DNA of 64,000 bases from Pseudomonas fluorescens (GTDB taxonomy: Bacteria > Pseudomonadota > Gammaproteobacteria > Pseudomonadales > Pseudomonadaceae). How positions within the stretch are numbered: the stretch's first letter is position 1; each line of letters begins with the position of its first letter. This document shows positions 45,615 through 54,067 of this stretch, piece by piece. The notes under the pieces were generated by a model. It was not told the DNA's origin. It made no database searches and saw only the letters and a program-made list of their open reading frames with translations. The position numbers were made by a program, and so were the translations under genes. The stretch is taken from assembly GCF_900636825.1 (NCBI RefSeq), contig NZ_LR134318.1, positions 3,753,501 to 3,817,500 on the forward strand, written 5' to 3'.

Positions 45615-46442
45615 ATGAACTACACCAATCCAAGCAAGCTGCAAGCCGCGATCCTCGACTGGGCCGGCACTGTGGTCGATTTCGGTTCTTTCGCTCCCAC
45701 GCAGATCTTCGTCGAAGCGTTTGCCGAGTTCGATGTGCAGGTTTCCATCGAAGAAGCCCGCGGTCCGATGGGCATGGGCAAGTGGGATCACATCCGCACC
45801 CTGTGCGATCAACCCGCAGTGGCCGAGCGTTACCGCAAGGTGTTCGGCCGCACGCCGACCGATGACGACGTTACCGCTATCTACAACCGTTTCATGCCGC
45901 TGCAGATCGAGAAGATCGCCGAGCACTCCGCGCTGATTCCCGGTGCGCTGGAAACCATTGCCAAGCTGCGCGAGCAAGGCATCAAGATCGGCTCCTGCTC
46001 CGGGTATCCGAAACCGGTGATGGACAAAGTCGTCGAACTCGCCGCCACCAACGGCTACATCGCGGACCACGTAGTGGCGACCGATGAAGTGCCGAACGGT
46101 CGTCCATGGCCGGCGCAGGCATTGGCTAATGTGATTGCCTTGGGCATCGACGACGTCGGCGCCTGCGTGAAAATCGACGACACCGTACCGGGCATCCTCG
46201 AAGGGCGCCGCGCCGGCATGTGGACAGTGGCGCTGATTTGCTCGGGCAACGCGCTGGGTCTGGACTACGAAGGTTTTCGCGCTTTGGGCAGCGATGAACT
46301 GGCGAGCGAACGCAAGCGCATCCACGCGCTGTTCGAAAGTTCGCGCCCGCATTACATGATCGACACCATTAGCGATTTGCCGGAAGTCATCGCCGACATC
46401 AATCGACGTCTGGCCAACGGTGAGATGCCGCAAAGCGCCTGA
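45615..46442 (+). CDS. phnX: Phosphonoacetaldehyde hydrolase
   Basis: 275 residues from the ATG at 45615 (MNYTNPSKLQAAILDWAGTV). A HAD-superfamily fold with the nucleophile Asp15 in LDWAGTVVD and the Schiff-base Lys56 in MGMGKWDHIR, both needed for cleaving the C-P bond of phosphonoacetaldehyde to acetaldehyde and phosphate. KIDDTVPGILEGRRAGMWTVAL carries the later Asp residues. It is the second gene of the phnWX pair, with a REP pair between them, and is followed by a strong terminator. Confidence 0.95.
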   Translation: MNYTNPSKLQAAILDWAGTVVDFGSFAPTQIFVEAFAEFDVQVSIEEARGPMGMGKWDHIRTLCDQPAVAERYRKVFGRTPTDDDVTAIYNRFMPLQIEKIAEHSALIPGALETIAKLREQGIKIGSCSGYPKPVMDKVVELAATNGYIADHVVATDEVPNGRPWPAQALANVIALGIDDVGACVKIDDTVPGILEGRRAGMWTVALICSGNALGLDYEGFRALGSDELASERKRIHALFESSRPHYMIDTISDLPEVIADINRRLANGEMPQSA

Positions 46443-46454
46443 GTACTGAAAACG

Positions 46455-46490
46455 AAAACACCGCTGATCATGACAATCAGCGGTGTTTTT
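46455..46490 (+). terminator. Terminator after phnX
   Basis: AAAACACCGCTGATCATGACAATCAGCGGTGTTTTT contains the stem ACACCGCTGAT/ATCAGCGGTGT with a short loop and a T run; it can also end the convergent repeat-protein gene. Confidence 0.92.
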
Positions 46491-46529
46491 ACGCACTGTT
46501 AAAAAATCGAAACCATGTTGGGTGGTTAT

Positions 46530-47129
46530 TCAATTCGAAACAAGATTGCCTTCTGCATCGTAGACCTGACCATCTGCATACTTGATGCTTCCATGCGGAA
46601 GCTGCTCAGTTCCATCATCCCAAACAATACGACCGTCCGGATATTCAACGGTATTATCTGGCCAGACAATCCGCCCGTCCGGATATTCAACTCTGCCGTC
46701 TGCATATTGAATGATGCCATCGGGACGTTTGATCAAAGTTTGATCGACGTCAATTATGCTACCGTCAGGCAATGTGGTAGAACCGTCGACGTTCGGTGTT
46801 CCGCCGAGAGTCTGGATCAGTGCTATCAGCGCCATCGGATCGACATTGATATTCAAAGTCGGCCATGGCATTGGAGGTCGCTTGGTGTCGACCGGCTTGG
46901 TTGGCGCCACGGGTTTGGTCGGTACCACTGGTTTAGTCGGTGCTACTGGTTTAGTCGGTGCTACTGGTTTAGTCGGCGCTACTGGTTTGGTCGGTGCTAC
47001 TGGTTTAGTCGGTGTTACTGGTTTAGTCGGCGCTACTGGTTTGGTCGGTGTTACTGGTTTGGTCGGTGTTACTGGCTTCGGCTTCGTGATAGCAGGACGA
47101 GGCGTTGAGATTGGACGTTTCATATTCAT
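46530..47129 (-). CDS. Hexapeptide-repeat protein, function unknown
   Basis: 199 residues. After MNMKRPISTPRPAITKPK there are ten PTKPV-x hexapeptides in a row (PTKPVT and PTKPVA alternate; residues about 20-80), then a Pro-rich linker, then a C-terminal half rich in short strand repeats of the YPDGRIVW/YADGRV type (residues about 130-190). There is no signal peptide or membrane segment. I do not recognise the family. Lys-Pro-Thr repeats resemble extended periplasmic or surface linkers, while the DGxI repeats could be metal- or wall-contacting strands. The DNA encoding the hexapeptides is an 18-bp minisatellite, so length variation is likely. The start has only a weak site (TTAGAG). Confidence 0.65.
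   Translation of the reverse strand: MNMKRPISTPRPAITKPKPVTPTKPVTPTKPVAPTKPVTPTKPVAPTKPVAPTKPVAPTKPVAPTKPVVPTKPVAPTKPVDTKRPPMPWPTLNINVDPMALIALIQTLGGTPNVDGSTTLPDGSIIDVDQTLIKRPDGIIQYADGRVEYPDGRIVWPDNTVEYPDGRIVWDDGTEQLPHGSIKYADGQVYDAEGNLVSN
46897..47081. repeat. 18-bp coding minisatellite (PTKPV-x repeats)
   Basis: On the plus strand ACTGGTTTAGTCGGTGCT and variants repeat every 18 bases about ten times, encoding the PTKPV-x hexapeptides on the opposite strand. Confidence 0.9.
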
Positions 47130-47440
47130 ACTCTAATCAATAAAAGGAGATTTAAATCTTTAAACCAAAGACTCACCCAAACGATAATGACCAAAAACCA
47201 ACTTATCAAACCAAAATAAAACACAGGATATAAACAACATAAAGTTACGCGATGCATTGCAAGTTGCAGCACAACTTTCCAGCAACAGCAAACAAAACAA
47301 AACAAAACAAAACAAAACACTGAACATTATTCCCCATTACAAAAAACATAATATGTTCCAGGCAAAAGCCTCGCGACAGGTTTATAGTGAAAGACTGCCG
47401 TCGCCGGCATGATTGCGCTCTGATACAGAGGAAACTTCGT
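47130..47440. other. AT-rich divergent gap with an AAAAC run
   Basis: The region between the repeat-protein and b561 genes is AT-rich and contains AAAAC repeated about five times in tandem near 47288-47320. On the plus strand this resembles the A-rich motifs bound by Hfq/Crc, but there is no promoter or terminator to make it a clear RNA gene. The b561 ribosome site AGAGGA (47427-47432) is at its right edge. Confidence 0.5.
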
Positions 47441-47989
47441 ATGCCGTGGACAAGCTCGGAATCGCGTTACAGCACCGTTTCGGTGTTGCTGCACTGGCTG
47501 ATGCTGGTGTTACTGGTGCTGGTATACGCCAGCATGGAATTGCGCGGTTTCTTTCCCAAGGGCAGCGGCGGCCGCGCGTTGATTCGCGAAATGCACTACT
47601 TGCTGGGCCTCAACGTATTCGTGCTGGTGTGGTTTCGCTTGCTCGCGCGCAGCCTTGGCCCGGCGCCGAAGATTTTCCCCGCTTCACCGGCCTGGCAAAC
47701 CGTCGTGGCGCGGCTGATGCATTGGGCGTTGTACCTGTTCATGATCAGCATGCCGATATTGGGCTGGCTGATCACCAGCGCCGAGGGCCATCAAGTCATG
47801 TTCTACGGTTTCGATTTGCCGCTGCTGGTGGCTGAAGACAAACCGTTTGCCAAGCAAGTCGAAGGCTGGCACGTGCTGATCGCCACGATCGGCTATTGGC
47901 TTATCGGGCTGCACGCGCTGGCGGGGCTTTATCACCATTACGTGGTGCGCGACAACACCCTCCTGCGGATGATGCCCAAGCGCGCCTAG
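47441..47989 (+). CDS. Cytochrome b561 family protein
   Basis: 182 residues from the ATG at 47441 (MPWTSSESRYSTVSVLLHWL), with AGAGGA nine bases before it. Four membrane helices carry the heme-ligand histidines in VLLHWLMLVLL, REMHYLLGLN, ARLMHWALYLFM and GYWLIGLHALAGLYHH. It is the CybB type, quinol-oxidising and diheme, and is unrelated to the b561 of the peroxidase operon in local context. It has no enzyme partner next to it; its acceptor is unknown. Confidence 0.9.
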   Translation: MPWTSSESRYSTVSVLLHWLMLVLLVLVYASMELRGFFPKGSGGRALIREMHYLLGLNVFVLVWFRLLARSLGPAPKIFPASPAWQTVVARLMHWALYLFMISMPILGWLITSAEGHQVMFYGFDLPLLVAEDKPFAKQVEGWHVLIATIGYWLIGLHALAGLYHHYVVRDNTLLRMMPKRA

Positions 47990-48009
47990 CAGAACCCTGC
48001 ATACCAACT

Positions 48010-48141
48010 GTGGCGAGGGAGCTTGCACCCGCTCGGCGGCGCCGCCGTCGTAAACCTGGCTTCGCGATGATGCTGGCTCGTCGCAAGCACAGGGTTTGGG
48101 GCTGCTGCGCAACCCAGCGGGAGCGAGCTCCCTCGCCACAG
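48010..48141. repeat. Inverted repeat with TGTGGCGAGGGAGC arms
   Basis: TGTGGCGAGGGAGCTTGC on the left pairs with the right arm GCGAGCTCCCTCGCCACA about 95 bp away. It is another common Pseudomonas REP variety, placed between two convergent genes. Confidence 0.8.
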
Positions 48142-48157
48142 AATCTGATTGAAGCAG

Positions 48158-49060
48158 TTAATCCGCGTCGAATCCTCTGCGCCCCTGCAAACCGCCGGTA
48201 TGCACGAAGACGAGCCGCGCGCCTCTGGCCAATTCGCCCGACTCGACGTGTTGCTTGAGCGCCAGTAACGCTTTGCCGGTGTACACGGGCTCCAACGGAA
48301 CGCCGCTGACCTGCTCGGTGTGCTCGATAAAGGCCAGCAATGGCGGATCAACCTTGGCGAAACCGCCACGGCTGGCGTCGATCAGTCGATAGTCCGCCGC
48401 AGGTCCAGCGGCTTGTTCAAGGATTGCCTGGATGTTCGGCGCTACGCCGTGATCGTCCGGCACCGCCAGCGCGCCGTACACCAAGCGCCTGCCATTTTCA
48501 GCGAGCGCCAGCCCGGCCAATGTCGTGCCGGTGCCACACGCCAGCCACCAGGCATCGAAATTCCCCCAACCCAGATCTGCCAACTGCGTATCGACCTGCT
48601 GCTTGATCGCGGCGCAACCCAAAGCGCCGGTCAGTCCACCACCACCCTCGGGCACTGCGTGCAAATCGGGATACTGTGCCTGCCATGGCGTCCAGAATCC
48701 CGGCTCATGGCGCGCCCGGTATCCGCCGTAACCCAGCCAGTGCAGGTGCATGCCGCAAGCCTGCAGATCCCTGACCGTCGGCGTGTCCTGCGCATGCCCG
48801 CGCAACAAGCCCACGGTTTTCAAGCCCAGACGTTTACCCGCTGCCGCCAATGCATGCAAATGATTGGAATGAGCGCCGCCGAGGCTGATGATGCCTTCAG
48901 CGCCAGCACGTTCGGCTGCCTTGAGGTGTTCGACGAGTTTGAACCATTTATTGCCGCTGATCAGCGGATCAATCTGGTCGAGGCGCAGGATCGCCACTTC
49001 GATGCCGGCGCTGGTCAGCCAGTCCAGATGAAGCAGTTCGAGGGGGGCTGGGGGGAACAT
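48158..49060 (-). CDS. D-cysteine desulfhydrase / ACC deaminase-family PLP enzyme
   Basis: 300 residues from the ATG at 49060 (a GTG two codons upstream is possible). The PLP lysine is Lys38 in PLISGNKWFKLVEHL, followed by ISLGGAHSNHLHALAAAGKRLG (conserved Ser-Asn-His) and the phosphate loop WWLACGTGTTLAGLALAE. The family degrades D-cysteine or 1-aminocyclopropane-1-carboxylate. True ACC deaminases are about 338 residues and keep a Tyr pair, so the shorter bacterial D-cysteine desulfhydrase type fits better. No neighbouring gene fixes the substrate. Confidence 0.82.
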   Translation of the reverse strand: MFPPAPLELLHLDWLTSAGIEVAILRLDQIDPLISGNKWFKLVEHLKAAERAGAEGIISLGGAHSNHLHALAAAGKRLGLKTVGLLRGHAQDTPTVRDLQACGMHLHWLGYGGYRARHEPGFWTPWQAQYPDLHAVPEGGGGLTGALGCAAIKQQVDTQLADLGWGNFDAWWLACGTGTTLAGLALAENGRRLVYGALAVPDDHGVAPNIQAILEQAAGPAADYRLIDASRGGFAKVDPPLLAFIEHTEQVSGVPLEPVYTGKALLALKQHVESGELARGARLVFVHTGGLQGRRGFDAD

Positions 49061-49092
49061 GAGCACAGCACGATCTGAAAAAAACCCATACT

Positions 49093-49230
49093 AGTAGGAG
49101 CTGCCGCAGGCTGCGATCTTTTGATTTTGTTTTAAACACAAGATCAAAAGATCGCAGCCTGCGGCAGCTCCTACATCTACACCTTCACAATCAAGATCAA
49201 AAGATCGCAGCCTGCGGCAGCTCCTACAGG
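49093..49230. repeat. Triple REP cluster, GATCGCAGCC family
   Basis: One inverted copy (GTAGGAGCTGCCGCAGGCTG) is followed by two direct copies of AGATCGCAGCCTGCGGCAGC, at about 49150 and 49202. It fills the gap between the D-cysteine desulfhydrase and fadH genes; the third copy breaks the pair pattern. Confidence 0.85.
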
Positions 49231-49234
49231 GGCT

Positions 49235-51274
49235 TTACAGCTCGGCCGCGAGGCGCGAGCCTTGGTTGATTGCGCGTTTGGCGTCCAGCTCTGCGGCGAC
49301 GTCGGCGCCACCGATCAGGTGCACGTTTTGCCCCGCTGCCACCAGACCGTCCTGCAATTCGCGCAGCGGATCCTGCCCCGCGCAGATCACGATATTGTCC
49401 ACCGCCAGCACTTGCGGCTCGCCGCTTTCACCGATGCGGATGTGCAGGCCCTGATCGTCGATGCCCAGGTATTCAACGCTGTTGAGCATCTGCACCTGCT
49501 TGTTCTTCAGACCTGTGCGGTGAATCCAGCCAGTGGTCTTGCCCAGACCATCGCCGACCTTGGTTTTCTTGCGTTGCAGCAGGAACACTTCCCGCGCCGG
49601 TGCGTGCGGCGCCGCTTGGATTCCAGCCACGCCACCACGGGCCTCCAGTTGCGTATCGATGCCCCACTCTTTCCAGAACGCCGCGCGATCGAGACTGGTG
49701 GCCACGCCTTGATGAACGAGGAATTCCGACACGTCGAAACCGATGCCGCCAGCGCCGATCACTGCCACGCGTTTGCCAACCGGTTTGCGCTCCAGAATCA
49801 CATCCAGATAACTGAGCACCTTGGCATTCTCGACGCCCGGAATCGCCGGCACACGCGGCGCAATACCGGTGGCGAGGATGATTTCGTCATACCCGCCTTC
49901 GACCAGTTTCGCCACATCGACGCGGGTGTTCAGGCACACCTCGACATTCGTGGTTTGCAACTTGCGCTTGAAGTAACGCAGGGTTTCGAAGAATTCTTCT
50001 TTGCCCGGCACGCGCTTGGCAATGTTGAACTGACCGCCAATTTCACTGGCCGAGTCAAACAGCGTGACCTGATGACCACGCTCGGCGGCCACGGTCGCGG
50101 CGGACAACCCGGCAGGGCCAGCGCCAACGACGGCAATTTTCTTGATCTGCTGTACCGGCAAGTAATTGAGTTCGGTTTCGTGGCAGGCACGCGGGTTGAC
50201 CAGGCAACTGGTGAGCTTGCCGCCGAAGGTGTGGTCGAGGCAGGCCTGATTGCAGCCGATGCAGGTGTTGATTTCATCGGCACGACCTTCGGCGGCCTTG
50301 TTGACGAAATCCGGGTCGGCGAGGAACGGCCGCGCCATCGAAACCATGTCGGCATCGCCTTCGGCAAGAATCTGCTCGGCGATCTCCGGGGTATTGATGC
50401 GGTTGGTGGTGATCAGCGGAATGCTTACCGAGCCGCGCAGCTTGGCCGTGACCTTGCTGAACGCCGCACGCGGGACTTTGGTGGCGATGGTCGGAATCCG
50501 TGCTTCGTGCCAACCGATGCCGGTGTTGATGATCGTCGCACCGGCCTGTTCGATGGCTTTGGCCAGCGTGACGATTTCGTCCCAGGTACTGCCACCCTCG
50601 ACCAGATCAAGCATCGACAGACGGAAAATAATAATAAAATTCGGGCCGACCGCTTCGCGCACGCGCCGCACGATTTCCACCGGCAGGCGCATACGGTTTT
50701 CGTAGCTGCCACCCCAACGGTCAGTGCGGTGGTTGGTGTGTGCGGCGAGGAACTGATTGATGAAATAACCTTCCGAACCCATGATCTCGACGCCGTCGTA
50801 CTCGGCGGTTTGCGCCAGAACGGAACAGGTGACGAAATCGCTGATCTGCTTTTCGATGCCCTCTTCGTCGAGTTCTTTGGGCTTGAACGGATTGATCGGC
50901 GCCTGAATCGCACTCGGCGCGACTTGTTTCGGGCTATAGGCATAACGGCCGGCATGCAGGATCTGCATGCAGATCTTGCCGCCCGCATCGTGAACGGCGC
51001 GGGTGACGATGCGGTGCTTGAGGGCTTCTTCCTCGGTGGTCAGTTTGGCCGCGCCGGAATACACCCCGCCCTCGTCGTTCGGGCCAATGCCGCCAGTGAC
51101 CATCAGGCCAACGCCACCCCGGGCCCGCTCGGCGAAATACGCTGCCATGCGCTCGAAACCGCCCGGTTTTTCTTCCAGGCCAGTGTGCATCGAACCCATC
51201 AGGGTACGGTTGCGCAGCGTGGTGAATCCCAGATCCAGCGGGGCCAACAGGTGCGGGTAATGAGCGGCGGTCAT
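49235..51274 (-). CDS. fadH: 2,4-dienoyl-CoA reductase (NADPH)
   Basis: 679 residues from the ATG at 51274 (MTAAHYPHLLAPLDLGFTTL). The N-terminal FMN TIM barrel of the OYE family runs to about residue 335 (SEGYFINQFLAAHTNHRTDRWGGSYENRMR). A 4Fe-4S site follows in CIGCNQACLDH...CLVNPRAC, then FAD- and NADPH-binding domains (VVGAGPAGLSAATVAAERGH, VAVIGAGGIGFDVSEFL). It reduces 2,4-dienoyl-CoA esters so that polyunsaturated fatty acids can enter beta-oxidation. Length and layout match E. coli FadH (about 670 residues). It stands alone, divergent from the hydrolase gene. Confidence 0.95.
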   Translation of the reverse strand: MTAAHYPHLLAPLDLGFTTLRNRTLMGSMHTGLEEKPGGFERMAAYFAERARGGVGLMVTGGIGPNDEGGVYSGAAKLTTEEEALKHRIVTRAVHDAGGKICMQILHAGRYAYSPKQVAPSAIQAPINPFKPKELDEEGIEKQISDFVTCSVLAQTAEYDGVEIMGSEGYFINQFLAAHTNHRTDRWGGSYENRMRLPVEIVRRVREAVGPNFIIIFRLSMLDLVEGGSTWDEIVTLAKAIEQAGATIINTGIGWHEARIPTIATKVPRAAFSKVTAKLRGSVSIPLITTNRINTPEIAEQILAEGDADMVSMARPFLADPDFVNKAAEGRADEINTCIGCNQACLDHTFGGKLTSCLVNPRACHETELNYLPVQQIKKIAVVGAGPAGLSAATVAAERGHQVTLFDSASEIGGQFNIAKRVPGKEEFFETLRYFKRKLQTTNVEVCLNTRVDVAKLVEGGYDEIILATGIAPRVPAIPGVENAKVLSYLDVILERKPVGKRVAVIGAGGIGFDVSEFLVHQGVATSLDRAAFWKEWGIDTQLEARGGVAGIQAAPHAPAREVFLLQRKKTKVGDGLGKTTGWIHRTGLKNKQVQMLNSVEYLGIDDQGLHIRIGESGEPQVLAVDNIVICAGQDPLRELQDGLVAAGQNVHLIGGADVAAELDAKRAINQGSRLAAEL

Positions 51275-51481
51275 CGGTAACTCCACAACGAGCAATCACG
51301 GAAGGTTGCGGGAGCTCTGCGTCCCCCGTCATTCATGTTCGACAGACTAAGAGGCGCACCGCTGCCACTCAATGACCGTAACTGACAAGTTATTGATCCA
51401 AATGTGCAGCGCCCCTTGGCAACCGGCGCCATGGGCCCTACCCTAGTCGCCACACCCTGTACCCGGCTGTTGTTGGTTTTC

Positions 51482-52612
51482 ATGCGCAAACTTTTGTACC
51501 TGACGTTTTCCATGGCCCTTGTGGCTGCCCTTGCTTCCTACGCCATGTGGGCGGCAGACCGGCCGACGGGACATTACCTGTCGGACCTGCGTATCAAACT
51601 CGCGGTCGATCAAGGCACGCCGTCCGGTCGCGGCAATCTGCTGGGCATCCAGCCCGAACTGTTCCCTACCGATTATCAAAGCCCGGCGCGCCTGCATCGC
51701 AAACTCGCGGCGTATCTGCAGCAAGCGCGGGACCAGGGCTTGTTGAATGACAAAACCGTTGTGGTGTTGCCCGAGCATGTCGGCACCTGGCTGATGATCA
51801 GCGGCGAAAAGGATGAGCTGTATCAGGCGCCAACGCTCGGCGAAGCAATGAACTGGCTGGCGGCGAGCAATCCGTTGCTCTTCGCCCGCGCCTGGCTCAG
51901 CGCCAAGGGCAGTCGTCGCCTGGACGACACGCATTTGCGCATGAAGTCCAAGGCGATGGCCCGCGACTATCAGGCGCTGTTCGGCGGGTTGGCCAACGAG
52001 TTCAACGTCACGCTGGTGGCAGGCTCGATCGTACTGCCCGAGCCCGGTGTGCGCGATGGCCAGCTCGAACCGGGCAGCGGCGCCCTGTTCAATAGCAGCG
52101 TGGTGTTTGGCCGAGACGGCGTACCGCTGGGCCAACCGCAACGGCAGATGCACCCGATCTTCGAGCAGAGCGAAACCCTCGCGGCCGAAGACAAACACGC
52201 GATCAATGTGGTCGACACCCCGGCCGGACGCCTCGGCGTTCTGATCGGCAGCGACAGCTGGTACCCGGACAACTATCGCAAGCTCGATGAACAAGGCGCG
52301 CAACTGATCGCGGTGCCGGCGTTCGTGGTCGGTCACAATGTCTGGGATCAACCGTGGGCCGGCTACAAGGGTTCAAGTACGCCGGGCTCGATCAGCCTCA
52401 AGCCCGGCGAAGTCAGCGAAGGTCAGGCCTGGCATCGGCTCACCTTGACCGCGCAACCGCCGAGCAGCAAAGCGATCGCCGGCGTCAGCGTGTTCCTGCG
52501 CGGGCAGTTTTGGGACAAGCTGACATCGGGCCAGAGCTTTCTCAGTAGCAACGGCCAGCAGTTCGCCGATGGCGAGGCCCGTGGCGCGCGTTTGCTGAAT
52601 ATCTGGTTGTAA
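51482..52612 (+). CDS. Carbon-nitrogen hydrolase (nitrilase family), membrane-anchored
   Basis: 376 residues from the ATG at 51482 (MRKLLYLTFSMALVAALASY), with an N-terminal membrane anchor or signal (residues about 4-24). The nitrilase-fold marks are KTVVVLPEHVGTWLMI with the catalytic Glu and FGVLIGSDSWYPDNYRKLDEQ-like LGVLIGSDSWYPDNY, in which a Ser stands where the catalytic Cys (GxxIC[YW]) would be. If that alignment is right, the protein may be inactive or have a shifted nucleophile. It lies three bases before an AraC regulator. Confidence 0.75.
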   Translation: MRKLLYLTFSMALVAALASYAMWAADRPTGHYLSDLRIKLAVDQGTPSGRGNLLGIQPELFPTDYQSPARLHRKLAAYLQQARDQGLLNDKTVVVLPEHVGTWLMISGEKDELYQAPTLGEAMNWLAASNPLLFARAWLSAKGSRRLDDTHLRMKSKAMARDYQALFGGLANEFNVTLVAGSIVLPEPGVRDGQLEPGSGALFNSSVVFGRDGVPLGQPQRQMHPIFEQSETLAAEDKHAINVVDTPAGRLGVLIGSDSWYPDNYRKLDEQGAQLIAVPAFVVGHNVWDQPWAGYKGSSTPGSISLKPGEVSEGQAWHRLTLTAQPPSSKAIAGVSVFLRGQFWDKLTSGQSFLSSNGQQFADGEARGARLLNIWL

Positions 52613-52615
52613 ATC

Positions 52616-53656
52616 ATGAAGCCTGCGCCGATGCGTCTCGGTGATTTGTCGGTGGGCTTCGTCCACAGCCTGGCCGATGCGGTGCGCAGCCATGACGCCG
52701 ATCCACAGCCGCTGCTTGAACAGTACGGACTGGACGCGGCGCGCCTGGCCGAGGCCGGGGCTCGATTATCTATTCCACGTTATATGCGCTTGGGCCACAG
52801 CGCGATTCAGTTGACCGGTGATCCGGCGCTGGGTTTGCGCATGGGCCGCCTCATACGCCTTAGCCAGGCCGGGCTGGCCGGCGTCACCGCCGCTCAGGCG
52901 CCCACCGTACGAGAAGCGGCGCGTTGTCTGATCCGCTTTGAACCGCTGTACGGTTCCAACTATCGCGGGCAATCGAGTTTTCACGAAGACGCCAAGGGCG
53001 CCTGGCTACGGTTCTACTCGATCAGCCCGTACAACGCTTACAACCGTTTTGTAGTGGATTCGATCTTCGCCGGCTGGCTGCATCAGTTGTCGGCGGTCAG
53101 CCGCGAACCGTTGCGGGCCGAGCGGATCGATATCGAATTTGATGAGCCCGATTACCGTGAGGCCTACGGTGTGCTAGGCGACTGCCCGATTCAGTTCGGT
53201 GCCGAGCGCAATCAACTGCGCCTGGGCCTCGACTGCCTCGCTCAACGCAATCCCGAGCATTGCCCAAGTACCTGGCGGCACCTGCTGCAACTGTGTGAAC
53301 GGGAACTGGAACAATTGACCCGCACCCGCAGCCTGCGCGAACGCATTACCCAATTGCTGGGGCCGTTGCTCAACGGCGGCCGGGAACCCGATCTGGAAGA
53401 AGTCGCGGCACGCTTGAAGCTGCCGACATGGACATTGCGGCGCAAACTCGCTGAGGAAGGCACGCAGTTTCGCGCGATCCTCAATGACACCCGCCGTGAC
53501 TTGGCCATGACCTACATCCGCGACACCGAACTGGCATTCGGTGAAATTGCCTACCTGCTCGGATTTGCATCAGCCGAAGCCTTTCAGCGCGCGTTCAAAC
53601 GCTGGAGCGGACAGACCCCCGGCGAGTTCCGCCGTAGCCATCGCAAAATGGCTTGA
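52616..53656 (+). CDS. AraC-family transcriptional regulator
   Basis: 346 residues, starting three bases after the hydrolase stop, so probably in one operon. The N-terminal Arabinose_bd-type domain (residues about 15-200, LLEQYGLDAARLAEAGARLSIPRYMRLGHSAIQLTGDPALGLRMG) is of the OruR/ArgR-like long AraC group, and the C-terminal HTH_18 domain (about 255-340) has LEEVAARLKLPTWTLRRKLAEEGTQF and IRDTELAFGEIAYLLGFASAEAFQRAFKRWSGQTPGEFRR. It may regulate the hydrolase or the divergent fadH region. Confidence 0.9.
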   Translation: MKPAPMRLGDLSVGFVHSLADAVRSHDADPQPLLEQYGLDAARLAEAGARLSIPRYMRLGHSAIQLTGDPALGLRMGRLIRLSQAGLAGVTAAQAPTVREAARCLIRFEPLYGSNYRGQSSFHEDAKGAWLRFYSISPYNAYNRFVVDSIFAGWLHQLSAVSREPLRAERIDIEFDEPDYREAYGVLGDCPIQFGAERNQLRLGLDCLAQRNPEHCPSTWRHLLQLCERELEQLTRTRSLRERITQLLGPLLNGGREPDLEEVAARLKLPTWTLRRKLAEEGTQFRAILNDTRRDLAMTYIRDTELAFGEIAYLLGFASAEAFQRAFKRWSGQTPGEFRRSHRKMA

Positions 53657-53690
53657 CGGCAGCTGCAAGTTACAAGCTACAAGCGAAGAA

Positions 53691-53777
53691 CTAGAGCTCG
53701 GTGGCGTCTTCGGCGGGTTCTGGCTGGTCCAGTTCGAAGGCCTGGAATTCGAGCAACTCTTCTTGATAATCGTCCAT
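53691..53777 (-). CDS. Small acidic protein, 28 residues
   Basis: Reading leftwards from ATG 53777: MDDYQEELLEFQAFELDQPE, then PAEDATEL and a TAG stop, 28 residues. A strong ribosome site (GGGGAG, six bases before the ATG) supports translation. The peptide is very acidic (11 Asp/Glu) and has no membrane segment. It is not in an operon and I do not know a function; conservation in other pseudomonads would settle whether it is real. Confidence 0.6.
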   Translation of the reverse strand: MDDYQEELLEFQAFELDQPEPAEDATEL

Positions 53778-53965
53778 TACGTACTCCCCTGCTGCTCGCT
53801 GAAAAATGACCTGATCAATCGACCTGTGCCCCGAGCATAAAGTGCCCGTGTGAAGGAAAAATGAAGCGTGCCCTTCATTAATAAAACGTAGCAGGTGGTT
53901 GGGGATTTATCGCGGGGATGTCGTCAGGGGAATGTAACCGGATCTTAAAATGACCCTGAAACAAA

Positions 53966-54054
53966 GTAGGAGTGAGCCTGCTCGCAATCAAGGTAGAACA
54001 GTCACACTATCTTTGACTGATTTACCGCCGTCGCGAGCAGGCTCACTCCTACAG
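53966..54054. repeat. REP inverted pair (AGTAGGAGTGAGCCTGCTCGC family)
   Basis: GTAGGAGTGAGCCTGCTCGC and GCGAGCAGGCTCACTCCTAC are perfect inverted arms around about 50 bp, just after the DUF2242 gene. The gap from 53778 to it has no other feature. Confidence 0.85.
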
Positions 54055-54067
54055 TTTTAACCCGGTG

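Noticed and set aside
46515..47108. Plus-strand frame with YWFSRCYWFSR repeats
   Set aside because: It is the antisense reading of the PTKPV minisatellite; the composition is implausible and there is no ribosome site. The minus-strand frame is preferred, though neither is proved.
47288..47320. Hfq/Crc-binding RNA from the AAAAC run
   Set aside because: The run resembles A-rich Hfq motifs, but no promoter or terminator supports an RNA gene; listed only as a region.
49262..51280. Long open frame (672 codons) opposite fadH
   Set aside because: It is antisense to a protein with full FadH domains, lacks a ribosome site and known motifs, and is expected by chance in GC-rich DNA.
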